Below the pieces are notes generated by a model. The model made no database searches. It was given only the letters and a program-made list of their open reading frames with translations, and was not told the origin of the DNA. A stretch of DNA of 64,000 nucleotides, from NCBI RefSeq assembly GCF_030406665.1, contig NZ_CP129121.1, forward strand, positions 992,001-1,056,000, given 5' to 3'. Origin of the DNA: Halomonas halophila. GTDB lineage: Bacteria; Pseudomonadota; Gammaproteobacteria; Pseudomonadales; Halomonadaceae. The position numbers and the translations under genes are program-made. Positions 43,511 through 51,704 of this stretch are shown here, one piece after another. Every line of letters begins with the position of its first letter. The first letter of the stretch is position 1.

Positions 43511-46015
43511 TCAGCTCGGTGTGGCCTCTGTCTCCTCACGGGCTCTCTCTCGATTTTCCTCACGATCTTCCTCACGATCTTCCTCACGCGCCGCGGCGGC
43601 GGGGCGGTAGTCGGCGATCGGGTTGTCGAGGGTACCGGCGAACTGCAGGTTCTTGGCCGGGTCGGCGAGGTCGATCATCTGCTGGTGGTTGTTGAGCTGA
43701 AGCCGGTTCAGGCAGGAGCGGGTGAACTCCGGGGCGAACAGGTCGTGACGGGCGAACTTGTCGGCGAACTCGGGATGGTCCCGCTGGTAGTCGATCACGC
43801 AGTCGGCCACCAGCGCCCAGAAGCGCGACTCGGTGATGTCGCCCTGTTCGACGAGGATCGACGACATGAAGCGCAGGAAGCAGTCGAAGACGTCGGTGAA
43901 GATCGACAGCACCTTGAGCGGCTCCGGCACGTCCACGGCGATGCGGGCGATGGCCTCGGGCAGCTCGGCCTCGACGTTCATGATGCCGATCTCCTCGGCG
44001 ATGTCCTTCATGATCGCGCGTACCGGCACGCCGTCCTCGAGCTGCAGGATCAGGTTCTCGCCGTGGGGCATGAACACCAGGTCGTAGGCGAAGAAGCAGT
44101 GCAGCAGCGGGCGGAAGTAGGCCCGCAGGTAGCGCGACAGCCAGTCCTCGGTGGCGAGGCCCGAGCGTGCGATCAGCCGCGGCAGCAGCGCCCGCTCGTC
44201 GCCGTCGACGTGGAGCAGGGCGGCCATGGTCATCAGCCGCTGGCCGTTCTGCTGGTAGTGCACCGGGCTCTCGCGCCACAGGCAGGCGAGCATCTTCTTG
44301 TAGGCGCTGTAGGTGTCGAAGGCCGGCTCGACGGCGTCGCGGCGAACGCCGATGGCGGCCTCCTCGCGCAGCACCGTGAAGCCCTGGGCACGCAGTTCCG
44401 GGTCGCCGTCGACCAGGCGCTTGATCCAGTCGTTGATCGCCGGCGTGGCGCGCATGTAGCTCGGCGAGAGGCCGCGCATGAAGCCCATGTTGAGGATCGA
44501 CAGCGCGGTCTTCACGTAGCGCCGGCTTGGCTGGCTGGTGTTGAACCAGGTGCGGATCGACTGCTGGGCACGATACTGGTCGCTGCCGTAGCCCAGGCAG
44601 ACGATGCGGTGGCGGGCCACCTCGCCGGCGAAGGTGATGGCCAGCTTGTGGAACCACTGCCAGGGATGCGCCGGCATCAGCAGGTAGTCGGCGGGATCGA
44701 GCCCCCGGGCCTCGAGGCGGCGGTGGAAGTCGCCCAGCGTCGCCTCGCCGAGTTCGTCACGCAGCAGGGCCTCGTAGTCGAGCCCCTCGATGGCGCTGTA
44801 GTGGGCGTCCTCGCGGTGCACGGCGAGCCACACCAGGGTGATCGGCGCGGCGGCCTCCGGGGCATAGGCGTGATAGTCCACGGCGTCGAAGCCCATGCGG
44901 CCGTTGTTGGCCACGAACACCGGATGGCCCTCGGTCATGGCGGCCTCCAGGGTCTGGAAGTCGGCGTCGACCAGGCCCTCGGCGTCCGGGCGGGTGCCGT
45001 CGAGCTTGTAGGCGCCGCCGAACAGGGTGCTCGCCACTTCCTCCAGATAGAGCGGCAGCATCGCCTCGCCGATGCCGAGCGGGACGCGGAACTCGAGGAT
45101 GAACTGCTGGGCGTCGAGCTCGGCGGGGACGCCGTCGACGCGCTTCTCCAGCGAGTCGAGCTCGATCGCCCAGTGGTCCAGCGCCCGGCGCCGGGCGCGG
45201 AAACGGTACTCGATACCGCCCTCGGGGGCGCTCAGTCGATAGTCGGCGGCCTCGTCGTCGCCTGTCGGGTCGGCGTTGACGGCCTCGGGTTCCAGCAGCC
45301 GCTCGTGGCTGAACTCGGCGATCGCCTTGCGGATCAGCCAGCGGTTGGCCCGGGCCCAGAGCTCGGGGCGCAGGTGGCCGGCGGCGCGGGCCGGATCGGA
45401 GGAGAGTGCCGGATCCAGGCGTGGACTCTGCCGGCTCACCGCCGCGGCGAAGCTCTGACGATCGCAGAAGGCCAGGTGGGCGGTCTTCTCCTCGAGTTCG
45501 ACCTCGCGGTCGTAGACGAAGCCGACCCGGCGGTTGAGGGGATGAATCTGGCGGTTAGTGACGTCCGGTTCCACGACCACCCTTTGGGTGCCCACGTCTT
45601 CGAACATAAAGGCCAGGATGGCGGTGATCACCTGGGTGCTGAAGCCGGGCAGCGGCGTCTCGGCCGGGGCCACCAGGAAGTGCATGCCGCGGTCGCCCTC
45701 GGCGACGTCATAGTGGTGGCCGATGGGGTCGTGGCGCGGGTCGTAGCACTCGACCAGGAAGGCCGGCCGGCCGTCGAACAGCCCCAAGTAGCCCTGGGCG
45801 TGCTCGCTCTCCTGAAGCTCGCGATAGAAGGCCTGCACGCGCTCGAGCGAGTGGCCCTGCATGCCCCAGAAGTGGGCCCGCGGCGCGGTGACCCACTCGT
45901 GGATCAGCGCCAGGTCCTCGGGCAGGTGCAGCGGGCGCAGGCTGAAGGTGCCGAGCCCCTGGGCATGGCGCGAGTAGAGGGGCTTCGTGGTCGGCGTCGG
46001 TTGGAACAGGGTCAT
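43511..46015 (-). CDS. dfoC: Fused acyltransferase-NIS synthetase for ferrioxamine-type siderophore
   Basis: The 834-residue protein joins an N-terminal GNAT acyltransferase (about residues 20-195, like IucB/RhbD/DesC, with AHFWGMQGH and VVVEPDVTNRQIHPLNRRVGF) to a C-terminal IucA/IucC-type NIS synthetase (about 230-800, like DesD/AlcC, with MPAHPWQWFHKL, TSQPSRRYVKTALSI, and the ATP-site HGENLILQLEDG). This fusion is the DfoC architecture of Erwinia and Pantoea, where it acylates N-hydroxycadaverine and then condenses and cyclises the units to desferrioxamine. The C-terminus ends in an EEDR/EENR tail encoded by 12-base repeats. It is last of the dfoJ-dfoA-dfoS-dfoC operon. Whether the acyl group is succinyl is not visible. 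Confidence 0.9.
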   Translation of the reverse strand: MTLFQPTPTTKPLYSRHAQGLGTFSLRPLHLPEDLALIHEWVTAPRAHFWGMQGHSLERVQAFYRELQESEHAQGYLGLFDGRPAFLVECYDPRHDPIGHHYDVAEGDRGMHFLVAPAETPLPGFSTQVITAILAFMFEDVGTQRVVVEPDVTNRQIHPLNRRVGFVYDREVELEEKTAHLAFCDRQSFAAAVSRQSPRLDPALSSDPARAAGHLRPELWARANRWLIRKAIAEFSHERLLEPEAVNADPTGDDEAADYRLSAPEGGIEYRFRARRRALDHWAIELDSLEKRVDGVPAELDAQQFILEFRVPLGIGEAMLPLYLEEVASTLFGGAYKLDGTRPDAEGLVDADFQTLEAAMTEGHPVFVANNGRMGFDAVDYHAYAPEAAAPITLVWLAVHREDAHYSAIEGLDYEALLRDELGEATLGDFHRRLEARGLDPADYLLMPAHPWQWFHKLAITFAGEVARHRIVCLGYGSDQYRAQQSIRTWFNTSQPSRRYVKTALSILNMGFMRGLSPSYMRATPAINDWIKRLVDGDPELRAQGFTVLREEAAIGVRRDAVEPAFDTYSAYKKMLACLWRESPVHYQQNGQRLMTMAALLHVDGDERALLPRLIARSGLATEDWLSRYLRAYFRPLLHCFFAYDLVFMPHGENLILQLEDGVPVRAIMKDIAEEIGIMNVEAELPEAIARIAVDVPEPLKVLSIFTDVFDCFLRFMSSILVEQGDITESRFWALVADCVIDYQRDHPEFADKFARHDLFAPEFTRSCLNRLQLNNHQQMIDLADPAKNLQFAGTLDNPIADYRPAAAAREEDREEDREENRERAREETEATPS
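43551..43586. repeat. Three 12-base tandem repeats at the dfoC 3' end
   Basis: The units CGATTTTCCTCA, CGATCTTCCTCA and CGATCTTCCTCA stand head to tail and encode the acidic/basic repeats (REED) near the C-terminus. They are in-frame and so could vary without destroying the protein. Confidence 0.85.
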
Positions 46016-46018
46016 GGA

Positions 46019-47203
46019 TCAGGTCCTTGCAGAAACGGAATCGGAAGGTGCGGCCGGGCGCGTTTCGGCGCCGGCCAGCAGCCGCCGGTAGGCCAGGGCG
46101 CACAGCGCCAGGCCGGTCGCAGCGACGAGGAAGGGGGCGGTCAGCCCGAAGGCCTCGACCAGGCGGCCGGCGCCCCAGGAGGCGACGAGCACGCCGAGGC
46201 CCTGGAAGACGTGGACCTTGCTGAAGTCGCTGGCGTAGCGGTCGGGCGTGCTGAGCAGGAACAGGCGCAGCTCCAGGCGCACGGTGACGCGGAACAGCGC
46301 CCAGCCGAACAGCACCCGGCCGGCCAGGATGGCGGCGACCTCGCCGCTGGCCTGCAGCAGCAGGCCGACGAGGCCAATGGCCAGCGGCAGCAGGATGGCC
46401 TGGCCGGCGGGGCGGCGCGCGAGCAGGTCGAGCGCCAGCAGGGCCACCGCCACGGCGCCGGGAATGGCGAACACCGCGCCGGCCAGCACCTCGCCGGGCA
46501 GCCCGGAGGCCAGCTCCCAGTAGCGGGCGAAGAACGGCCGTGCCAGATAGGCGCTGAAGTAGAACAGCAGCATCACCAGGCCCAGGCGCAGGATAGCGGC
46601 GCTGGAGGCCGGCGCCCGCTCGGTGGTGGGGGCCGCATGGGGTGTAGAGTGAGGCGCGCGGCCGCGGCGGATCAGCCAGGCGCAGACCGCGACCTGCAGG
46701 GCGTCGCCCAGCGCCATCACGCGAAACACCTGGGCCGCGGCCCAGTGCTCCAGCACCAGGCCGCCGACCATGGCGCCGAGGATGCCGCCGGCGTGCACCA
46801 CCACCGAGAGGGTGCCGATCAGGGTCGCGTGGCGATCCTGGGGCTCGAAGTGCATCAGGTAGGGGTAGACCAGCAGGTAGCTGGCCTTGGCCACCAGCAT
46901 CGCCAGCGACAGGCCCCAGAACCACGGCAGCGAGGTGACCACGGCGCAGGAGAGGCTGAGCCCGCCCGCCACCAGCTGGGTGACCAGCAGCAGCGGCAGG
47001 GTGCCGACCCGGCGCGCCAGGCGCGCCCAGCCGGGCAGTGCCACCAGTACCACCAGGCAGCTCATCGCCAGGTAGGCGCCGACGTGGGACGGGTCCGTCA
47101 CGCCGAAGCGCGCGGCGAAGAACTGCGGGTAGAAGGGCAGCAGCATGGCATCGCTGATCACCGCCACCGCGGTCACCGCCACCAGCCAGGGCGTCGGGGT
47201 CAT
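46019..47203 (-). CDS. dfoS: MFS transporter, probable siderophore exporter
   Basis: The 394-residue inner-membrane protein has 11-12 helices in two blocks around a central loop and MFS-like GRxxR-type residues in the loop after the second helix (ARLARRVG). It overlaps the hydroxylase gene by four bases (ATGA at 47200-47203) and dfoC begins 4 bases after its stop. The tight packing inside the biosynthesis operon, as with DfoS in Erwinia, indicates that it exports the finished hydroxamate siderophore. A very long open frame upstream in this phase is inside dfoA and dfoJ and is not coding. Confidence 0.85.
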   Translation of the reverse strand: MTPTPWLVAVTAVAVISDAMLLPFYPQFFAARFGVTDPSHVGAYLAMSCLVVLVALPGWARLARRVGTLPLLLVTQLVAGGLSLSCAVVTSLPWFWGLSLAMLVAKASYLLVYPYLMHFEPQDRHATLIGTLSVVVHAGGILGAMVGGLVLEHWAAAQVFRVMALGDALQVAVCAWLIRRGRAPHSTPHAAPTTERAPASSAAILRLGLVMLLFYFSAYLARPFFARYWELASGLPGEVLAGAVFAIPGAVAVALLALDLLARRPAGQAILLPLAIGLVGLLLQASGEVAAILAGRVLFGWALFRVTVRLELRLFLLSTPDRYASDFSKVHVFQGLGVLVASWGAGRLVEAFGLTAPFLVAATGLALCALAYRRLLAGAETRPAAPSDSVSART

Positions 47204-48528
47204 GCCGGCTCCGTGCGCTCGGGTTCGAAGACCGCCTCGTCGGGCGCGCCGAAGCGCTGATAGGCGATGCGTCGCTCCACCGGGTAGATCTCTTTCCCGG
47301 TCATGGCGCGGATCAGGCAGGCGTTGCGATAGGGGCCCATGCCCAGGTCCGGCGCCGCCAGGCTGTGGGTGTGCAGCTCGGCGTTCTGCACGAACAGCTG
47401 GCCCTTGCCGTCGTCGATGTCGTAGAAGCGGCCCACCGCGAAGCGCCCGGCCTCGTCGAAGGCGATGCGCGAGGCGATCGGTGCCAGGAAGTCCGGCATG
47501 TGGTAGCGGTAGCCGGTGGCCATGACCAGCGCCTGGGTGCGATGGCGATAGTGGCGCTGCTGCTCGGTGTGCCACAGGGTCAGGTCGTACTCGCCGCGCT
47601 CGGCATCGAAACGGCAGGTCTCGAGGCGGGCGTTGGTGAACAGTTCCGAGCGCACCTCGCCGATCAGCTCCTTGGCGTAGCGCAGGTCGTAGATGTCGTT
47701 GATCAGGTCCTCGTTGATGCCCTTGTAGAGGCCCTTCTGCTCCTGCGTCAGCACGTTGCGCGTCTCTTCCGGCAGGCCGTGGAAGTAGTCGATGTAGTCC
47801 GGCGAGGTCATCTCCAGGGTCAGCTTGGTGTATTCCAGCGGGAAGAAGCGCGGCGAGCGGGTGATCCAGTCGAGCCGGTAGCCGAAGCGGTCGATGTCGG
47901 CGAGCAGGTCGCGGTAGATCTCGGCCGCGCTCTGGCCGCTGCCGACCACGGTGATCGCCTGCTGGCGCTGCAGCTCGGCCTTGTGCGCGAGGTACTCGCC
48001 GGAGTGCACCGGGCGCGGTTCGACGTCGCGGCAGCCCTCGGGCAGCCAGGGCGTGGTGCCGGTTCCGAGCACCAGGTGGCGGGCCAGGTACTCGCGGGCC
48101 TCGCCGCTCCCGGTGTCGCGGCAGCTCACACGGTAGAGGCCGCTGGCGTCCTCGAACTCCACCCGCTCCACCTCGGTGGAGAAGCGCACGCTGTCGAGCT
48201 GTGCCACCGCCCACTGGCAGTAGCGGTTGTACTCGTTGCGCAGCAGGAAGAAGCTCTCGCGGATGTAGAAGTTGTACAGCCGGCCCTGCTGCTTCAGGTA
48301 GTTGAGCACGCTGAAGCGGCTGGTGGGGTCGGCCATGGTCACCAGGTCGGCGAGGAAGGGCGTCTGCAGGGTGGCGTCCTCCAGCAGCATGCCGGGGTGC
48401 CAGTCGAAGCCGTCGCGGCGTTCGAGGAACAGGCCGTCGAGCTCCTCGATGGGATCGGTCAGGCAGGCCAGCCCCAGGTTGAAGGGCCCGAGGCCGATGG
48501 CGATGAAGTCGTGAACGTGCTGGGTCAT
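47200..48528 (-). CDS. dfoA: Lysine/ornithine/diamine N-hydroxylase (DesB/DfoA-like)
   Basis: The 442-residue flavin monooxygenase has an FAD motif IGLGPFNLGLA (residues 11-21), an NADPH motif VVGSGQSAAEI (about 195-205) and the C-terminal ATGY motif (VMATGYRYHMPDF). It belongs to the SidA/IucD/DesB/RhbE family, which hydroxylates a primary amine to make the hydroxamate donor. Together with the decarboxylase upstream, the expected substrate is cadaverine (or putrescine) made from lysine (or ornithine). It lies 18 bases downstream of dfoJ and overlaps the exporter gene dfoS. Confidence 0.92.
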   Translation of the reverse strand: MTQHVHDFIAIGLGPFNLGLACLTDPIEELDGLFLERRDGFDWHPGMLLEDATLQTPFLADLVTMADPTSRFSVLNYLKQQGRLYNFYIRESFFLLRNEYNRYCQWAVAQLDSVRFSTEVERVEFEDASGLYRVSCRDTGSGEAREYLARHLVLGTGTTPWLPEGCRDVEPRPVHSGEYLAHKAELQRQQAITVVGSGQSAAEIYRDLLADIDRFGYRLDWITRSPRFFPLEYTKLTLEMTSPDYIDYFHGLPEETRNVLTQEQKGLYKGINEDLINDIYDLRYAKELIGEVRSELFTNARLETCRFDAERGEYDLTLWHTEQQRHYRHRTQALVMATGYRYHMPDFLAPIASRIAFDEAGRFAVGRFYDIDDGKGQLFVQNAELHTHSLAAPDLGMGPYRNACLIRAMTGKEIYPVERRIAYQRFGAPDEAVFEPERTEPA

Positions 48529-48546
48529 GGGGCAATCTCGCGAGTG

Positions 48547-50106
48547 TCAGGAGGCGGCGGCATGTGCCGGGGAGGTGGCGGCGCCGTCGCACCAGGCACG
48601 GCCGTGGGCGACGATGCGCTCGACGATGGCGGTGAGGTCGTCGACGCGGGTCTCCGGGTTGAGCAGGGTGAACTTCAGGTAGCGACGGCCCTGGACCCGG
48701 GTGGCGGCGATTACCGCCTCGCCGTGGCGCGACAGCGCGGTACGCACGTGGGCGTTGAGGGCGTCCAGCGACGCGTCGTCCAGGTCGATGTCCTCGGGCC
48801 GGTAGCGGAACACCAGGGTGCTGAGCGGCGGCTCGAGCAGCACCTCGATGTCCGGCCGGGCGGACAGCCGCGCGTGGGCCTCGCCGGCCAGGTCCATGAC
48901 CCGCTCGAGCATCTCGCCCAGGGCGTCGGCGCCCATGATGCGCAGCGTCATCCACAGCTTGAGGGCGTCGAAGCGCTTGGTGGTCTGCAGGCTCTTGTTG
49001 ACCTGGTCCGGGGTGCCGGCCAGCGCCTGGCACTCGGGGTTCAGGTAGTCGGCGTGATGGGTGACGTGGCGCAGGTCGCTGCCGCGGCGCACCAGGAAGG
49101 CGCTGCAGCTCACCGGCTGGAAAAAGGTCTTGTGGTAGTCGACGGTGACCGAGTCGGCGTGCTCGATGCCGGCCAGGCGGTGGCGCTCGCGGCGCGAGCA
49201 CAGAAGGCCCCCGCCGTAGGCGGCGTCGACGTGCAGCCAGATGCCGTGCTCGCGGCACAGCGCGGCGATCTCCTCGAGCGGGTCGATGCTGCCGAAGTCG
49301 GTGGTGCCGGCGGTGGCCACTACCGCGATCGGGATCAGGTCCAGGGCGATGCACTCCTCGAGGCGCGCCTTGAGCGCCTGCGGGTCCATGCGGTAGTCCG
49401 CGTCGGTGGCCACCGGCATCACCGCCTGGTAGCCGAGCCCGAGGATCGCCGCCGACTTCTGCAGGCTGAAGTGGCCTAGCTCCGAGCCGAGGATGCGCAG
49501 CCGCTGATGGTCCGCCGGCAGGCCCTGCTGCTTGTTGCCGCCGGGGCGGTCCTGGTGCGCGCCGTGATGGTCGCGGGCGATCATCAGCGCCATCAGGTTC
49601 GACTGGGTGCCGCCGCTGGTGAACACGCCGTCGGCGTCCTCGCCGAGGCCTATGCGCTCCGCCGTCCAGTCGATCAGCGACTGCTCGATGAAGGTGCCGC
49701 CGGCGCTCTGGTCCCAGGTGTCCAGCGAGGAGTTGATCGGCGCCAGGATCGCCTCGGCTAGCACGCCCGGCAGCACCACCGGGCAGTTCAGGTGGGCCAC
49801 GTAGCGCGGATGATGGAAGTAGACGGCGTCGTCCAGGTAGACGTGCTCCAGCTCCTCCAGGGCCGGGCGCAGCTCGCCGAGCGGCGCGTCGAGATCGATG
49901 GCCTCGAAGCGGCCGCGCAGCTCCTCGGGGCGCGCGCCGGTGAAGGGCCGCTCGACCTCGGCGACCTTGCGCCGCACCAGGTCGATGCAGCGGGTCGCCT
50001 GCTGCCAGTAGGCCTCGGCGTGCCGGGCGTTGAACAGCTGATGGGATTCCAGCGGGGCGGGCTCGGTACCGAGCCGCGGCCCGGGCGCTTCTATCCGTGA
50101 TGTCAT
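48547..50106 (-). CDS. dfoJ: PLP-dependent amino acid decarboxylase (DesA/DfoJ-like)
   Basis: The 519-residue group II decarboxylase has the PLP lysine in SVTVDYHKTFFQPVSC (Lys in DYHK) and the conserved HVDAAYGGGLL and TSGGTQSNLMAL motifs. DesA/DfoJ enzymes decarboxylate lysine to cadaverine, the first step of ferrioxamine synthesis. Diaminobutyrate or ornithine decarboxylases are close relatives. The ATG at 50106 is chosen over an upstream start at 50142, because of the AGGTG eight bases before it and the family N-terminus. It is the first gene of the operon, with a Fur-like site 85-105 bases upstream. Confidence 0.9.
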   Translation of the reverse strand: MTSRIEAPGPRLGTEPAPLESHQLFNARHAEAYWQQATRCIDLVRRKVAEVERPFTGARPEELRGRFEAIDLDAPLGELRPALEELEHVYLDDAVYFHHPRYVAHLNCPVVLPGVLAEAILAPINSSLDTWDQSAGGTFIEQSLIDWTAERIGLGEDADGVFTSGGTQSNLMALMIARDHHGAHQDRPGGNKQQGLPADHQRLRILGSELGHFSLQKSAAILGLGYQAVMPVATDADYRMDPQALKARLEECIALDLIPIAVVATAGTTDFGSIDPLEEIAALCREHGIWLHVDAAYGGGLLCSRRERHRLAGIEHADSVTVDYHKTFFQPVSCSAFLVRRGSDLRHVTHHADYLNPECQALAGTPDQVNKSLQTTKRFDALKLWMTLRIMGADALGEMLERVMDLAGEAHARLSARPDIEVLLEPPLSTLVFRYRPEDIDLDDASLDALNAHVRTALSRHGEAVIAATRVQGRRYLKFTLLNPETRVDDLTAIVERIVAHGRAWCDGAATSPAHAAAS

Positions 50107-50189
50107 GGGCACCTCGTTCTGTCTGCCTGGCCGGGCCCACATGGCCCGGCACCTGATGCCTCGCGAGCACGAGACGATGCTCCCTTGCG

Positions 50190-50212
50190 AATAAAACTCT
50201 TTATCATTATTG
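50190..50212 (-). promoter_or_regulatory. Fur-box-like site before the dfo operon
   Basis: AATAAAACTCTTTATCATTA contains TTTATCATTAT-type halves, 85-105 bases upstream of the dfoJ start. It would make siderophore synthesis iron-repressed. Confidence 0.65.
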
Positions 50213-50278
50213 GCGTGTGCAGGAGTGATGACGCAGGCGAAGCGCAGAACTGAACCGCGAATGAGAAATTTTTATATC

Positions 50279-50309
50279 GGGTGAGGGGTGAGGGGGAAGG
50301 AGCAAGGGG
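50279..50309 (+). repeat. G-run cluster with G-quadruplex potential
   Basis: G-runs of 3, 4, 5 and 4 are spaced by TGA, TGA and nine bases, the classical G-quadruplex pattern, on the plus strand. It is upstream of the 50441 gene and in the leader region opposite dfoJ. Confidence 0.6.
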
Positions 50310-50440
50310 CGAGAGGCGAGAGGGCAGGCAAATGCGCAGCGAAGAAGGAGACGAACCGGCGTGGGTGGTGTCGTATCGCGTGCGGCCCGCCGGGCGTACT
50401 AGTCTGAGCGGGCTCGACATTTTCCGACGGAGATCGACCC

Positions 50441-51478
50441 ATGGCCCAAGCCCGGATTCTTCAGCAAGGCACGATCCACTGCTTCCCCGCCGGCCTGCGC
50501 GACGAGGCCGGCGAGCTCGTCAACGCCGAGATCTCCGCCGTGCTGTACGACGGCGAGCGGCTCTTGATGGCCAGCGACAAGCCGGTGCCCGGCGACGAGC
50601 GCTCCGCGGTCTTCGCCCTGCCGCTGACGCCCGAGGGCCCGGACGACACGCAGCTGGAATACCTCGCCGCCGCGCGGCTGCAGCAGGCGGTGAAGTACGA
50701 GGACTTCGCGCTGACCACCGACGGCCGCCACGTGCTGGCGGTGACCGGCTTCGACCGCATCGAGGACCGGGGCCACGGGCTGAACGACTACAACCACCTG
50801 CTGATCTGGCCGCTCGGCGCCCCCGAGGAGGTGCAGGTGGTGGACCCGGACCCGCGCGACGGCGTGGAGGGCTCGCTGGAGCTTCGCCGCAAGCTCAATC
50901 TCGCCATCGGCTACCCCTACTACAAGCTCGAGGGGCTGGCCACGGTGCCCGGCGAGCGCGGCGACGGCCTGCTGCTGTTCGGCGTGCGCGAGCAGGGCAA
51001 CGCCCACGACGACTTCGAGTACGTCAGCCGCGTGGTGGGCGCCCACTACCAGATCACCGACAGCGGCAACATCGAGTTCGTCGACGCCCTGCGCGAGCAC
51101 TTCCGCTTCGTGCCCCACGAGCAGGACGGCGTGCGCTTCGAATGCGGGCTCTCGAGCCTGGAGTACGATCCCTACCACGCCAGGCTCTACTTTCTGACCA
51201 GCTTCGAGGTCGAGGAGGGCGGCGAGGAGCGCATCGGCGGCTACCTGTGGGAGCTCGGCCTGGAGGAGTTCCGCGACGGCGTGACGCCGCGGCTGGTGAC
51301 CACGCCCGAAGGCGAACCGCTGGAGTTCGAGCACAAGGCCGAAGGCCTGGCCGTGCTCGACCGCGAGCGGCTGTTCGTCGCCTACGACAACGACCGCAAC
51401 CTCGCGCTCGGCAGCGTGGACGAGCGCGACGAACGCCACGCCTGCGAGGCGCCCTACACCGTGCTCGGCCTGGTGTGA
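50441..51478 (+). CDS. Hypothetical protein, probable beta-propeller (phytase-esterase-like)
   Basis: The 345-residue protein without a signal peptide has a repeating pattern of short beta segments and glycine/aspartate turns (GERLLMASDKPVPG, YKLEGLATVPGERG, CGLSSLEYDPYHARLYFLTS, KAEGLAVLDRERLFVAYDN). The repeated EGLAxx phrase resembles the esterase-like-activity-of-phytase or SdiA-regulated propeller families. I do not recognise a specific function. It is a single gene, divergent from dfoJ and next to the tRNA, so its link to the iron genes is unclear. The ATG follows GGAGATCG. Confidence 0.6.
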   Translation: MAQARILQQGTIHCFPAGLRDEAGELVNAEISAVLYDGERLLMASDKPVPGDERSAVFALPLTPEGPDDTQLEYLAAARLQQAVKYEDFALTTDGRHVLAVTGFDRIEDRGHGLNDYNHLLIWPLGAPEEVQVVDPDPRDGVEGSLELRRKLNLAIGYPYYKLEGLATVPGERGDGLLLFGVREQGNAHDDFEYVSRVVGAHYQITDSGNIEFVDALREHFRFVPHEQDGVRFECGLSSLEYDPYHARLYFLTSFEVEEGGEERIGGYLWELGLEEFRDGVTPRLVTTPEGEPLEFEHKAEGLAVLDRERLFVAYDNDRNLALGSVDERDERHACEAPYTVLGLV

Positions 51479-51556
51479 CGCGCCGACGCCATATTCGACC
51501 CGGACAGCCGCTGGCCTCGGCCGGCGGCTTTCGCTATCATACGCAGCCGCTGATAA

Positions 51557-51633
51557 GGGCCTATAGCTCAGTTGGTTAGAGCAGGGGACTCATAATCCTT
51601 TGGTCGCAGGTTCGAGTCCTGCTGGGCCCACCA
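51557..51633 (+). tRNA. tRNA with CAT anticodon, probably tRNA-Ile2 (lysidine type); also left attachment site
   Basis: The 77-base gene folds fully: acceptor GGGCCTA/TGGGCCC with one T-G pair, D-arm GCTC...GAGC, anticodon stem GGGGA/TCCTT (one mispair/G-T) with loop CTCATAA, T-arm GCAGG TTCGAGT CCTGC, and CCA encoded. The anticodon is CAT. The variable loop and T-arm (TTGGTCGC-GGTTC-AGTCC) look like E. coli tRNA-Ile2, whose C34 is changed to lysidine, rather than elongator tRNA-Met, which shares the anticodon. Its 3' half is repeated, with changes, at 63872-63920, which marks it as the integration site of the element to its right. Confidence 0.95.
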
Positions 51634-51704
51634 TCATTTCAATGGGTTACGCCCACTTCCCTCCGAAATCCCCCCTGCACTTTTCTGTACTGTCTACATT
51701 CTGT

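Larger units (their letters stand above)
50107..50440. other. Intergenic region before dfoJ and the 50441 gene
   Basis: This 334-base divergent region contains the Fur-like site at 50190-50212, a purine-rich stretch with four G-runs (50279-50309) and an AT-rich segment (ATGAGAAATTTTTATATC) that could hold a promoter for the plus-strand gene. No small gene or RNA gene is seen. Confidence 0.6.

Noticed and set aside
43463..47260. A plus-strand open frame of 1265 codons opposite the dfo operon
   Set aside because: It is the mirror of the dfoC/dfoS genes, rich in G, Q, H, A and R without domains; high-GC antisense artefact.
46019..50170. A 1383-codon minus-strand open frame
   Set aside because: Only its last 394 codons (MFS protein) have protein-like sequence; the rest lies antiphase in dfoA and dfoJ, an effect of high GC.
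51557..51633. Elongator tRNA-Met as identity of the CAT tRNA
   Set aside because: The T-arm and variable-loop sequence resembles tRNA-Ile2 much more; the anticodon alone cannot separate them, so the Ile2 call is kept as probable only.
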